Of a stretch of 64,000 nucleotides of DNA, positions 1-7,597 are shown in pieces (within the stretch, counting starts at the first letter, position 1; the number at the start of each line of letters is the position of its first letter). Under the pieces are notes generated by a model that did no database searches, was not told the DNA's origin, and was given only the letters and a program-made list of their open reading frames with translations. The stretch spans positions 85,765-149,764 of the forward strand of contig NZ_JAAVUS010000011.1 of assembly GCF_018449525.1 (NCBI RefSeq), given 5' to 3'. The stretch is from Bradyrhizobium sp. dw_78 (GTDB lineage: Bacteria; Pseudomonadota; Alphaproteobacteria; Rhizobiales; Xanthobacteraceae). The position numbers and the translations under genes are program-made.

Positions 1-896
1 GTGATCGCGTCGTCGATGTGCTTGGTCTTTAGCGCACCGATGATCGGCGCGGCGACCACGGGATTGCGACCGAGCCAACTCAAGGCGATTTGTGCCTGAC
101 TAACGCCACGTTCCGCTGCGATGGCACCCACGGCTTCGACAATCTTCTGATCGCTTGCTGCAGTGGCCTCATCTTGCTTGGCGCCGGCGAGTTCGGCTTC
201 CGAGCGTTCCGTCGTTGTCCCCCACGCTCGGGCGAGGCGGCCCCGCGCCAGCGGACTGTAGACGATGGTCTGCACGCCTTCGTCGGCACACAGCGGCAGC
301 ATCTCATGTTCTTCCTCGCGGGTGAGCAGATTATAGGTGTCTTGCATCGACACGAATTGCGCCCAGCCGTTTGCTTTCTGCAGATGCAGCGCCTTGCTGA
401 ATTCCCATGCCTGCATCGAAGAGGCGCCGAGATAGCGCACCTTTCCCATTTTCACGAGGTCGTGCAGCGCCTCCAGGGTCTCTTCCCACGGCGTTCGCTG
501 ATCGCGACGATGGATCTGGTAGAGATCGATGTAGTCCGTCCCAAGTCGGTGCAGGCTGTGATCGACTTCCGTCATGATGGCCTTGCGCGACAAGCCGGCA
601 GCATTTGGGCCGTTACGCATCGGGGCCATGAGTTTGGTGGCAATGACCACGGCGTCCCGGTTGGTGAAATCCTTCAGCGCCCGGCCCAAAATCTCTTCGC
701 TCGAACCGTTCGAATACATGTTGGCGGTGTCGAAGAAGTTGATACCGGCCTCGATGGCATGGCGGATCAGCGCGCGGCTGGAGTCCTCATCGAGCGACCA
801 TGACGGGTAGCCGCGGGATGGATCGCCAAAGCCCATGCAGCCGATACAAAGGGGGGAGACATCGAGACCCGTGTGACCGAGCTTTACGTATTGCAT
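1..896 (-). CDS. Aldo/keto reductase, 3' end beyond the window
   Basis: NADPH-dependent aldo/keto reductase of the cytosolic TIM-barrel family. The frame starts at ATG 896 and runs off the left edge, so about 298 residues are visible. The catalytic tetrad of the family can be read as D56, Y61, K88 and H129, in the contexts FFDTANMYS, IATKL and DLYQIHR. The wording around SRKAIMTEVDHSLHRLGTDY is typical of the YajO/AKR-11-like group that reduces aldehydes or ketones. It is divergent from the TetR gene at 982, with paired operator-like repeats between them, so it is probably the target of that regulator. The physiological substrate cannot be told from sequence. Confidence 0.9.
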   Translation of the reverse strand, partial: MQYVKLGHTGLDVSPLCIGCMGFGDPSRGYPSWSLDEDSSRALIRHAIEAGINFFDTANMYSNGSSEEILGRALKDFTNRDAVVIATKLMAPMRNGPNAAGLSRKAIMTEVDHSLHRLGTDYIDLYQIHRRDQRTPWEETLEALHDLVKMGKVRYLGASSMQAWEFSKALHLQKANGWAQFVSMQDTYNLLTREEEHEMLPLCADEGVQTIVYSPLARGRLARAWGTTTERSEAELAGAKQDEATAASDQKIVEAVGAIAAERGVSQAQIALSWLGRNPVVAAPIIGALKTKHIDDAI

Positions 897-919
897 GCGA
901 TCTCCTTGCAGGATAGAAA

Positions 920-965
920 CGGACAACTCTCCGATTGCTTGTCTGAAATAACGGAGAACTCTCCG
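920..965. promoter_or_regulatory. Twin operator repeats between aldo/keto reductase and TetR genes
   Basis: Two copies of a 14-base near-palindrome, CGGACAACTCTCCG (920-933) and CGGAGAACTCTCCG (952-965), lie 32 bases apart (about three helical turns) in the 85-base divergent spacer. The second copy pairs 12 of 14 positions around its centre. TetR dimers bind such sites, so this is the likely operator for both divergent genes. Assignment is by position and symmetry only. Confidence 0.7.
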
Positions 966-981
966 CTTAGTCAAGGGGCTC

Positions 982-1569
982 ATGACCGCCGAAGAGGAAA
1001 ACCTGCGCGCCGACGCGCGGGCCAACCGGGATCGCATTCTGGATGTGGCGCGCGAGGCGCTCGCTGCTGACCCGACAGCATCCCTCAGCTCCATCGCGAA
1101 GGCGGCCGGGGTCGGCGCGGGGACGCTCTATCGTCATTTTCCGAGCCGCGAGGCGCTGGTGCTCGGTGTTTACCGCACTGAGATTGACGCGCTGGTCGAC
1201 CTTGCGCCGCGGCTGCTTGCCAAGCACCCGCCGTTAGAGGCCTTTCGACTATGGTGCGATAGGCTCGCAAAATTCGGCAGGATGAAATACGGCATTGCAG
1301 ACATCGTCCATGCGGCGACATCGGAACAAAATATTCAGGAAACCTATGGACCGCTGATCAATGCCGTCCGCGAGATGATGGATGCCTGTAAAGGGTCAGG
1401 CGATATCCACCCCGAAGTCGACGCCGAGGATCTTCTGATGCTTTTGGGACTGTTGTGGCGAATCCCTCCAAATGCTGCCGGACAGGCGCGGACAAAGAGA
1501 CTGCTGGCCCTTATTTTTCGGGGCATGGGCGCAAAAAACACGGCCGCGCCGGACGCCGTCCCGTCGTGA
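982..1569 (+). CDS. TetR/AcrR family transcriptional regulator
   Basis: A 195-residue one-component repressor. The N-terminal helix-turn-helix spans about residues 17-62 and contains the family signature SLSSIAKAAGVGAGTLYRHF; the C-terminal ligand domain is not assignable to a specific inducer. ATG 982 directly follows the operator repeats at 920-965. The divergent aldo/keto reductase suggests a repressor that responds to an electrophile or aldehyde and releases detoxification; this is an inference from context. Confidence 0.9.
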   Translation: MTAEEENLRADARANRDRILDVAREALAADPTASLSSIAKAAGVGAGTLYRHFPSREALVLGVYRTEIDALVDLAPRLLAKHPPLEAFRLWCDRLAKFGRMKYGIADIVHAATSEQNIQETYGPLINAVREMMDACKGSGDIHPEVDAEDLLMLLGLLWRIPPNAAGQARTKRLLALIFRGMGAKNTAAPDAVPS

Positions 1570-1587
1570 CGCAACTCAGGCTCCGCG

Positions 1588-1785
1588 TTATTTCAACGCC
1601 TCATTGATTAGATTCGCTAGCCGTGCTGCGGCAAGCGCCGCCTGACTTCGAGCAATGTTGCGTGCGCTGGTCTCGTAGTCGCGTGTCAACATCACCGCAG
1701 TTTTCCCCATCCTCACCCGCGGCGCATAGGCGAATTGCTTGGCAAGGTCTGCGCTTTCCTCCACCCATGCCTGTGGATCGGAGAC
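1588..1785 (-). pseudogene. S1/P1 nuclease C-terminal remnant
   Basis: About 65 codons read as the tail of the S1/P1-type zinc nuclease family: DPQAWVEESADLAKQFAY, then a segment resembling the end of the family with ARSQAALAAARLANLINEAL. Upstream of about 1785 the same frame turns into antisense of the Do-protease fragment, so the nuclease body, including its zinc-binding residues, is missing. Recognition is by remembered family pattern, so moderate confidence. It is clearly not an intact gene. Confidence 0.55.
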
Positions 1786-1811
1786 CTGGGCCGCAGCGTT
1801 GTTCACGCTGA

Positions 1812-1977
1812 TGCTCGCGAGGCCATCCGTAGCGCAACCCAGATGCGCAACCTGATCGGACTCACGCCGGTCGGCCAGCAGGTTCGCCTGACCATCGAAC
1901 GCAAGGGCGCTACTGAAAATGTGACGGTGGAAGTCGAGCCACTGCCGGAAAAGGCGAGGCAAAGAAACTCTGGTTGA
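1812..1977 (+). pseudogene. Do-type serine protease PDZ-domain remnant
   Basis: An open frame of about 55 codons reads like the end of a PDZ domain of DegP/DegQ-type periplasmic proteases: REAIRSATQMRNLIGLTPVG, then QQVRLTIERKG and VTVEVEPLPE, with a stop at 1975-1977. No protease domain precedes it. It abuts the nuclease fragment on the other strand, which suggests two gene ends joined by a deletion or rearrangement near 1785-1812. Confidence 0.55.
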
Positions 1978-2167
1978 GCGAGGGCCCATCGACCTGCAAA
2001 TGCAACATACGAGCATTTCGAATTATCGCAGTTCAGAGGGTTCTTGAAAGATCAAAAAGCTTTCCTAAGTCGATCGCCGCCAAGTCCCGTTGCAGGGAAT
2101 AGCACGCCAAATGCCGCGAGGATTTGGCGTCCGGACATAACCATGTTGCTTACAGGAGGATGTGGCT

Positions 2168-2305
2168 ATGAAGACCTATCATCTGCCCTCTGTGCCCCGC
2201 TGGGGTGCATCCATTGAGCGAACCTTCAGGCGGCTCGGCCGCCATCTCTCCAGTCCACTCAAACATTGGCGCGCCAGGCTGCCAGCCTGGAAGGCCAAAA
2301 GCTGA
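2168..2305 (+). CDS. Small basic hypothetical protein (45 aa)
   Basis: Short frame starting MKTYHLPSVPRWGASIERTF and rich in Arg, Lys, Trp and Pro, with no cysteine or membrane segment. A good ribosome site, ACAGGAGGATGTGGCT, precedes ATG 2168. It ends 16 bases before the next small gene at 2322 and could be co-transcribed with it. No family is recognised; its reality rests on the ribosome site alone. Confidence 0.35.
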   Translation: MKTYHLPSVPRWGASIERTFRRLGRHLSSPLKHWRARLPAWKAKS

Positions 2306-2321
2306 AGTGGGAGGAGGAGCC

Positions 2322-2561
2322 ATGCGCCGTGTTCTCGCAGCTTTTGCGATGTTGGCCATCGTGTTCAGCACAAGTCAGGTCGCCGGCATGGAGCGGACAC
2401 CGCCAAAGCCGAACGCGCAGTCTGCTCAAGCGGTTCAGAGGAGGTCGTCCGAGCGGACGATGCCGAGCCGGAAGGTGAGCGCCAGCCCCTCAATCAGCGC
2501 GACTTCGGACTTCCGTGCTGAAGATCTCATTCCGGACATTTGCAGGGGATGCTCTTCCTGA
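2322..2561 (+). CDS. Putative small secreted protein (79 aa)
   Basis: ATG 2322 follows a strong GGGAGGAGGAG ribosome site. The first 22 residues, MRRVLAAFAMLAIVFSTSQV plus AG, look like a Sec signal peptide, and the rest is polar, Ser/Pro-rich and low in complexity. Function unknown. A MarC-type membrane protein lies about 220 bases downstream, but no functional link is visible. Confidence 0.4.
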   Translation: MRRVLAAFAMLAIVFSTSQVAGMERTPPKPNAQSAQAVQRRSSERTMPSRKVSASPSISATSDFRAEDLIPDICRGCSS

Positions 2562-2779
2562 ATGGCGCCGGAGTTACATAGGGAGCGTTGGCATCGCTGA
2601 CCGATCCATCGCGCGGCTCCGCACCGCGCGATGGCGTTTTGAATGCTCAACATGCGGTGGTCCGCCTTCACACCATCCGGCGATGGAGCGGCTCGGTTGC
2701 TTTCCTCCATGGAAGGACCACCGGGGCGGAGCGTTTTTCCATCCTCCTTCATGACTTCTGACGGATCTATGTTGGAACC

Positions 2780-3415
2780 ATGGCTTGGAATCAGTTTGTC
2801 GGAATTACGATGTTGCTGTATGCGCTGACAAACCCCGTCGGGGCCATTCCGATCTTTTTGTCGATGACCCGCCGGGCAGGAAGCGTGAACAGACACCGCA
2901 TCATCATTCTGGCCTGCACAGCCGTCGCGATCTTCTTTGTGGGCGCCGCGTTGCTCGGCAAGGAGATCCTTGCCTTCTTCGATGTGGGCCTCGACGACTT
3001 TCGCATCGCGGGCGGGTTACTGGCGATCGTCATCGCGCTCGAGATGTTTCAGGCGCAGTATGGAAAATTCATCCAACCAGCCGGTGGCGTAGACAGCGGC
3101 GAGGTGGACATCCATGGACTCGCCATAACGCCTTTTGCATTTCCGCTGCTGGTTGGACCCGCCGAAATAAGCATCATCATCACTCTATCCAACGACAATC
3201 CTGGCTGGCTTTCAAAAATTCTGCTTGCCGTTGCCTCGATGATGGCAACTTTCCTGATCGGGTTAACATTGTGGACGGCCAGCGGAATTGAACGGTACCT
3301 GGGAAAGACCGGGATCAACCTCATGACGCGAATCATGGCTCTCATTGTCGCCGCGATAGGCGTTAACTTCATCATGACGGGATTGCGGAGCGAGTTTCCC
3401 GGCTTGGCGCACTAA
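2780..3415 (+). CDS. MarC family integral membrane protein
   Basis: A 211-residue inner-membrane protein with about six hydrophobic segments. The start MAWNQFVGITMLLYALTNPV and the motif NPVGAIPIFLSMT near residues 18-30 are the hallmark of the MarC/YchE/YhgN family, as is the later stretch ITPFAFPLLVGPAEIS. Length matches the family (about 200-220). Members were once linked to multiple-antibiotic resistance, but their transport substrate is not established. The gene stands alone. Confidence 0.9.
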   Translation: MAWNQFVGITMLLYALTNPVGAIPIFLSMTRRAGSVNRHRIIILACTAVAIFFVGAALLGKEILAFFDVGLDDFRIAGGLLAIVIALEMFQAQYGKFIQPAGGVDSGEVDIHGLAITPFAFPLLVGPAEISIIITLSNDNPGWLSKILLAVASMMATFLIGLTLWTASGIERYLGKTGINLMTRIMALIVAAIGVNFIMTGLRSEFPGLAH

Positions 3416-3698
3416 AGTAGCCGCGCCGCGATGACTGTCGGCAAGACCGGCTATGGTGCCGCCGCCAACGCCGTATCTCATTCGACGCCGGGTCGATGCC
3501 CGCTAGGACCGAACGACTTCCCGTGGGAACTGAAAAATCTCAAGAGTTGGCCGCCGCTGCATGATCCGGCAGCAGCGCCGATCAGAATCTCCTGGCCGAC
3601 GAGCTTGGCAAGGTCAAGCCAGATTTCAGGATCTAACTTCTTGGGACGTCGCCTGAAATTGCCCCGGAAAATCGAGCTAAAAATTTTTTGCCGCTACC
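3416..3698. other. Intergenic DNA, no assignable gene
   Basis: Between the MarC gene and the heat-shock promoter. A reading frame on the minus strand (about 3480-3640, reading KLDPEIWLDLAKLVGQEILI) has a protein-like look but no start or ribosome site, and I recognise no family; it may be a gene remnant. Confidence 0.3.
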
Positions 3699-3727
3699 CT
3701 TGAAATTGATTTCGGTTTTTCTAATTC
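3699..3727 (+). promoter_or_regulatory. Possible RpoH (sigma-32) promoter for the hsp20 pair
   Basis: CTTGAA at 3699-3704, then about 17 bases to TCTAATTC at 3720-3727, resembles the alphaproteobacterial heat-shock pattern CTTG-N17-CYTATNT, although the -10 part is a weak match. It lies about 130 bases upstream of the hsp20 start, a distance that leaves room for the thermometer leader. Confidence 0.4.
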
Positions 3728-3737
3728 GATTATTGCC

Positions 3738-3851
3738 GCTTACGGGCGGTGCCGGGCGCCAGCTTTGGGTCCGGCAGACTGAAGCCGGGCGCCGGACAGT
3801 CTTGCACGCGTGTCTTGCGCCCCTTCGTATCCATCTTGCTCTTAGGAGGAC
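3738..3851 (+). promoter_or_regulatory. ROSE-like RNA thermometer in hsp20 leader
   Basis: The leader immediately before the hsp20 gene ends CTTGCTCTTAGGAGGACTTG. The UUGCU block two or three bases before AGGAG is the hallmark of ROSE elements, in which UYGCU pairs with the Shine-Dalgarno at low temperature and melts on heating. GC-rich self-complementary segments upstream (GCCGGGCGCC, GGTCCGGC, GCCGGGCGCCGG) can form the helper hairpins. ROSE elements are known from rhizobial small heat-shock genes. The fold was judged by eye. Confidence 0.65.
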
Positions 3852-4307
3852 TTGGCTAGGAGGACTTACGATCTTAACCCACTCTGGCGGTCGACCGTCG
3901 GATTCGACCGCCTTTTCGATCTCCTCGACGAAACCCAGCACAGGACCGAGGATACCTACCCGCCCTACAATATCGAGCGGATCGGCGAAGATCGTTACCA
4001 GATCTCGCTCGCCCTGGCTGGTTTCAGCCCGGATGAGATCGCGGTGACGGCCGAGCAGAACGTGCTCACGGTGGAAGGCCGCAAGAGCGACAAGGACCAG
4101 CACGAATATCTTTATCAGGGGATCTCGGCCCGGCCCTTCAAGCGGCAATTCAACCTTGCCTATTACGTGCAGGTGAGGGCTGTGACGTTCGACAACGGGC
4201 TGCTCCGGGTCGAGCTGGTCCGCGAAATCCCCGAGGCCATGAAGCCGCGGCGCATCGCCATCAACGGTGGCGCTTCTGCCGGGCAAATCACGCAGAGGGC
4301 GGCTTAA
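3852..4307 (+). CDS. Hsp20 family small heat-shock protein, first copy
   Basis: ATP-independent holdase of the alpha-crystallin family, IbpA-like, 151 residues. The alpha-crystallin domain covers about residues 37-140 (YNIERIGEDRYQISLALAGF, then LTVEGRK, then FDNGLLRVEL), and the C-terminal RRIAIN holds the I-x-I type tail motif used for oligomer assembly. Family members usually start M-R-T-Y-D; here the codon at the usual Met position reads AGG and the nearest usable start is TTG 3852, only two bases from AGGAGG at 3844-3849. That tight spacing fits the thermometer but the start is uncertain. It is followed by a second hsp20 at 4387. Confidence 0.9.
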   Translation: MARRTYDLNPLWRSTVGFDRLFDLLDETQHRTEDTYPPYNIERIGEDRYQISLALAGFSPDEIAVTAEQNVLTVEGRKSDKDQHEYLYQGISARPFKRQFNLAYYVQVRAVTFDNGLLRVELVREIPEAMKPRRIAINGGASAGQITQRAA

Positions 4308-4331
4308 AGCTGCTTCACGCCTGAGACCATC

Positions 4332-4358
4332 GCGCGCGGACGTTAACCGTCCGCGCGC
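4332..4358 (+). other. Strong intercistronic hairpin between two hsp20 genes
   Basis: GCGCGCGGACG (4332-4342) is perfectly complementary to CGTCCGCGCGC (4348-4358) around a five-base loop. No T-run follows, so it is not a classic terminator. It could protect or process the shared messenger or partly attenuate the second gene. Confidence 0.6.
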
Positions 4359-4386
4359 CGACCAGCTTCATGTCAAGGAGGATATC

Positions 4387-4878
4387 ATGGGTATTCGTGA
4401 TCTTGTTCCCTGGACCAAAAGCCAGCAGCTCTCGACCGGGCGCGAGGCTTTCGATCCGTTTCTGACGCTTCACCGCGAAATGAATCGGCTGTTCGATGAC
4501 GCGTTCCGTGGCTTCGGTTTGTTTGGTCGTCTTGGCAATCCGTTGATGGAGAGCCAATTCGCCTGGCCCAGACTTGAAGTAAGTGAAACGAAGAAGGCCG
4601 TGACGGTCTCCGCCGAGCTTCCAGGGTTGACCGAGAAGGATGTCCAGGTCGAAATGGCCAACGGCGTCCTATCGATCCGCGGCGAGAAGAAGGCCGAGCG
4701 CAGCGACGAGTCCAAGTTTGTCAGCGAGCGCTACTACGGCTCGTTCGAGCGGCAGATCCCGCTTGAAGGCGTCGAGGAAGACAAGGCCAAGGCGGACTTC
4801 AAGAACGGCGTCCTGACCGTGACGCAACCGATGAGACGGCTTATGCGTGACTGGCTGGCAGATGGACGACGGGCATGA
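4387..4878 (+). CDS. Hsp20 family small heat-shock protein, second copy, altered C-terminus
   Basis: A 163-residue HspC2-class chaperone. ATG 4387 has the ribosome site AAGGAGGATATC. The alpha-crystallin domain runs from about residue 56 (FAWPRLEVSETKKAVTVSAE) to FKNGVLTVT near 143. After this point the usual ending that carries the K-R-I-x-I motif is replaced by PMRRLMRDWLADGRRA, so the normal oligomer-assembly tail is missing. The change coincides with a palindrome (4871-4901) that overlaps the stop codon, suggesting that insertion or recombination of a repeat cut the original end. Probably expressed with the first copy under heat shock. Confidence 0.88.
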   Translation: MGIRDLVPWTKSQQLSTGREAFDPFLTLHREMNRLFDDAFRGFGLFGRLGNPLMESQFAWPRLEVSETKKAVTVSAELPGLTEKDVQVEMANGVLSIRGEKKAERSDESKFVSERYYGSFERQIPLEGVEEDKAKADFKNGVLTVTQPMRRLMRDWLADGRRA

Positions 4879-4901
4879 TTCAACTGAGTTGAATCGTGCC
4901 C
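4871..4901. repeat. 31-base palindrome overlapping the hsp20 stop codon
   Basis: GGGCA (4871-4875) pairs with TGCCC (4897-4901), and GATTCAACT (4877-4885) pairs with AGTTGAATC (4887-4895), with one mismatch between the arms and a one-base centre. The hsp20 stop TGA (4876-4878) lies inside. No T-run follows. It looks like a mobile palindromic repeat rather than a terminator. Confidence 0.6.
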
Positions 4902-4952
4902 CGTGAGTATGGTGAGTCTTCTTCGAATCGTCATCCAACTCTATCTTTTTGT

Positions 4953-5032
4953 TTGAGCATGGTCTTTCTGCACAAACGCGTTCCGGCCTTGTCGCGAGGA
5001 AAAGCCGGTTTCCGCTTTTCCGGATCATGCTC
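4953..5032. repeat. Dispersed intergenic palindromic repeat
   Basis: The segment begins TTTGAGCATGGTCTTTC and ends CCGGATCATGCTC, so the outer ends are inverted copies of GAGCATG. Repeats of this type, with TTGAGCATGATC ends and an inner AAACCGGTTTCC-like part, are scattered between genes in Bradyrhizobium-group genomes; I recall them but cannot search. Its inner part is diverged here. It lies just upstream of the broken guanine deaminase. Confidence 0.5.
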
Positions 5033-5046
5033 GAGGAGGTGCTCAC

Positions 5047-5658
5047 GGGACTGCGATCAAGGCTCTGCGCGGGGCTACCGTTTCCTTTCGCCAAAATCCG
5101 TTCGAACAGGTCGCCGAGACCTGCCTCGTCCATCATGAGGATGCCCTCGTGATTATTGAAGACGGCAAGATCCAGACGATTGAGCCCTATTCCGAGATCA
5201 TCGCTCGACTTCCGACCGGCGTGGTCCCGACCGAATACCCGGATGCGCTCATCTCGGCCGGCTTCATCGACACTCACGTTCACTATCCACAAGTCGAGAT
5301 GATCGGCGCCTACGGATCGCAGCTTCTGGAGTGGCTGAATAACTATACCTTCGTGACCGAGCAGAAATACGCCAATGAGGCCCATGCGGAATTGGCGGCG
5401 AGGTTCTTCCTGCGCGAGTTGCTGCGCGCCGGCATGCAACTCGATTTCGTGGACGATGTCGTGCTGGGGGTGGTGGCGCTGAAGCCGAAAGCCGTGGTGC
5501 TTTATCCGCTTCATGAAAAATTCCATGAGATGATGGGAGCGAAATCGAGGCCGTGGTCGGAATTCGAGGCTGCGATCAATGCGAAGTTCCCAAATGTGAA
5601 AACCTACGTCGCGGCTCCAGGAGACGAACTAGATCTGAACACCTATGCTGCACAATGA
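5047..5658 (+). pseudogene. Chimeric remnant: guanine deaminase N-terminus joined to metallo-beta-lactamase-fold tail
   Basis: From 5050 the frame reads TAIKALRGATVSFRQNPF, the N-terminus of guanine deaminase, and continues through the amidohydrolase metal motif SAGFIDTHVHYPQ to RFFLRELLRAG (about 5433). The next residues, MQLDFVDDVVLGVVALKPKA to YVAAPGDELDL, no longer fit guanine deaminase; they read like the end of a metallo-beta-lactamase-fold hydrolase. The codon where Met should stand, after a good GAGGAGGT site, reads GGG (5047-5049); the next in-frame ATG is at about 5434 and the nearest other start is GTG 5149. No active enzyme is expected. The joint lies near 5434. Confidence 0.6.
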
Positions 5659-6011
5659 TCCGACATTATGACGCTCGGCTTGTTCGCTAACGGGGCCACA
5701 GCGCTGTCGCCGGCTCGGGGCAGCAGTTTTCGATGGGCAGCCCAGCGAAGCAGATCGAGTAACGGTCAAATATTCCGGCCGAAGATCGATTGCATTGCCA
5801 TGGAGTAAGGTCTTTTACGTTGTGCTACAAAGCGTCGGGGGTGCCGCTCCGGTCAAAATCAAGCCTTGTTGATCCGTCATCCGAGTGACCTGATCGGGCG
5901 TACCGATATCCATCTCGAGCTCGTCGATGACGACGGGTTTACCGACGTGGTCGAGCGAATGGCGCATCGAGGGTAGGTTGCCTGTCGCAAATCCCCGTCA
6001 GGAACACTACG
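5659..6011. other. Intergenic DNA, possible gene fragment
   Basis: Between the chimeric remnant and the efflux operon. Around 5868-5976 both strands show a short open stretch (plus strand HPSDLIGRTDIHLELVDDDG; minus strand MRHSLDHVGKPVVIDELEMD). Neither has a ribosome site or a recognised family. It may be a further gene remnant. Confidence 0.3.
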
Positions 6012-7595
6012 TCAGTGCTGGACCGTGATCGGTATCTGACTTGGATGTGGATCATTATGGGCTAGATTGTGATCGTTGTCTGTTGAAGCGAGCTTTTGGT
6101 CCCACCAGCCGCCACCCATGGCCACCATGAGCTGGACCGTGTCCTGGTAGCGCTGTGCTTCTGCGCGAATATAGCCGAGCTGCGCCTGTTGATACTGCCG
6201 CTGCGCGTCGAGCAGACCGATGATGCCTGAACCGCCGCTGCCATAGTTGATGCGTTGCAGACGTACGGCTTCAGAGGCCATGGACAGCGCGTGCTTTTGA
6301 GCGACCAGAAGATTCGTATCGTGTGTCAATGCCTGCAGGATGTCCGCGACCTGTCCGAAAGCTTGCAATACGGTCTGTTGGTAGTCGGCTGCAGAAGCCT
6401 TGAAGGCAGCCAACGCCTCGCGGCGCTCGGCTTCTCGCATGCCGCCGTCAAAGATCGGCTGCGTGAGCCCCGAGGCGACGCTCCACACCAGGCCGGACGG
6501 GGTGAACAGGTCACCTCCATTCAATGATGAGGCATTAATGCCGGCCGAAAGAGTTATGGAGGGATAAAGTTGTGCCGTGGCGATTCCGATCTGAGCGCTT
6601 GCGGCGTGCAACTGAGCCTCAGCCGCATGAATATCGGGGCGCTGATGGACGAATTCTGAGGGAATGCTGACAGGCAGACGGTGAGGGAGCGCGAAGACTG
6701 CCAATTCAAAATTAGGAGGCGACCAATCGCCGGGCGGCAGCCCAATAAGAACCGCCAGTGCATGCTTGGCCACGCTCAATTGCTGTTCCAGTCCCGGCTG
6801 CAACGTCTCGTCTGCGGCAAGCTGGCTTTCGGCAACGATGACATCGCTGTCGGGTACAGTTCCGGCCTGGCGCTGCTTGCGAACGAGCTCCACATTTTGA
6901 CGATCGATGGCAAGGATGTCGTTGAGAGCCTTCAATTGAGAACGGGCCGTGGCAACCTGAAGCGCCAGGGAAACCGTGTTACCGGTTAGAGTCAAATATG
7001 CGGCGTCGAGCTGGTCGCTCTGATATTCGGCCAGCGCAGACTGTTGTTCAATCCGGCGATGCGTTCCACCAAACAGGTCAGGCGTGTAGCTGGCAGTCGG
7101 GCCGACCTGAAACAGATTGAAGCTCGGTGGAAGCGGGAAAGCATTTGGCGACAATCCGAACGTGGCGGCGCTTTGTTTTTCTTCCTGTGCGCTGGCGCCG
7201 AGCCCGACCTGGGGATAAAGCGCGCTTCTGGCGACCGCAACCGCCTCCCGCGCTGCCACCAATCTTTGCTTTACACTCTCAAGCGAACGGTTGCCTGCGA
7301 TGGCCTGTTTTACCAGGAGGTCGAGGTCCGACGATCGAAAGAGCTTCCACCAATCGGCCGCAACCTTTTCGCCGACCGTGATCGCCTGCGTAGGCACCGC
7401 CTTTCCGGCATCGCGAGCCGGTGCATTGATCTCGCTTGGTGAGATGTAGCGGGTAACTGAAGGGGACTCCGGCGCCTCGAAATCCGGTCCCACCGTACAA
7501 CCCGCGACGGCGATGCCGAGCGTGGCCGTGACGGCCCATGCTGTTGAGCGCGGCGCGATGCGTCGAAGCGATATTCGGAATGATAGAGCCAACAT
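6012..7595 (-). CDS. Efflux outer membrane factor, NodT/OprM-like lipoprotein
   Basis: TolC-type trimeric outer membrane channel of 527 residues, the exit duct of a tripartite pump. A signal peptide ends in a lipobox, GIAVAGC, with the acylated Cys at residue 33 followed by TVGPDFEAPESP, typical of the NodT subfamily. Two repeated coiled-coil/OEP domains follow, with the usual HQRPDIHAAEAQLHAASAQI. It starts 2 bases after the transporter gene in the same direction (transcript runs 10900 to 6012), so MarR, adaptor, pump and channel form one operon. Confidence 0.93.
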   Translation of the reverse strand: MLALSFRISLRRIAPRSTAWAVTATLGIAVAGCTVGPDFEAPESPSVTRYISPSEINAPARDAGKAVPTQAITVGEKVAADWWKLFRSSDLDLLVKQAIAGNRSLESVKQRLVAAREAVAVARSALYPQVGLGASAQEEKQSAATFGLSPNAFPLPPSFNLFQVGPTASYTPDLFGGTHRRIEQQSALAEYQSDQLDAAYLTLTGNTVSLALQVATARSQLKALNDILAIDRQNVELVRKQRQAGTVPDSDVIVAESQLAADETLQPGLEQQLSVAKHALAVLIGLPPGDWSPPNFELAVFALPHRLPVSIPSEFVHQRPDIHAAEAQLHAASAQIGIATAQLYPSITLSAGINASSLNGGDLFTPSGLVWSVASGLTQPIFDGGMREAERREALAAFKASAADYQQTVLQAFGQVADILQALTHDTNLLVAQKHALSMASEAVRLQRINYGSGGSGIIGLLDAQRQYQQAQLGYIRAEAQRYQDTVQLMVAMGGGWWDQKLASTDNDHNLAHNDPHPSQIPITVQH

Positions 7596-7597
7596 CG

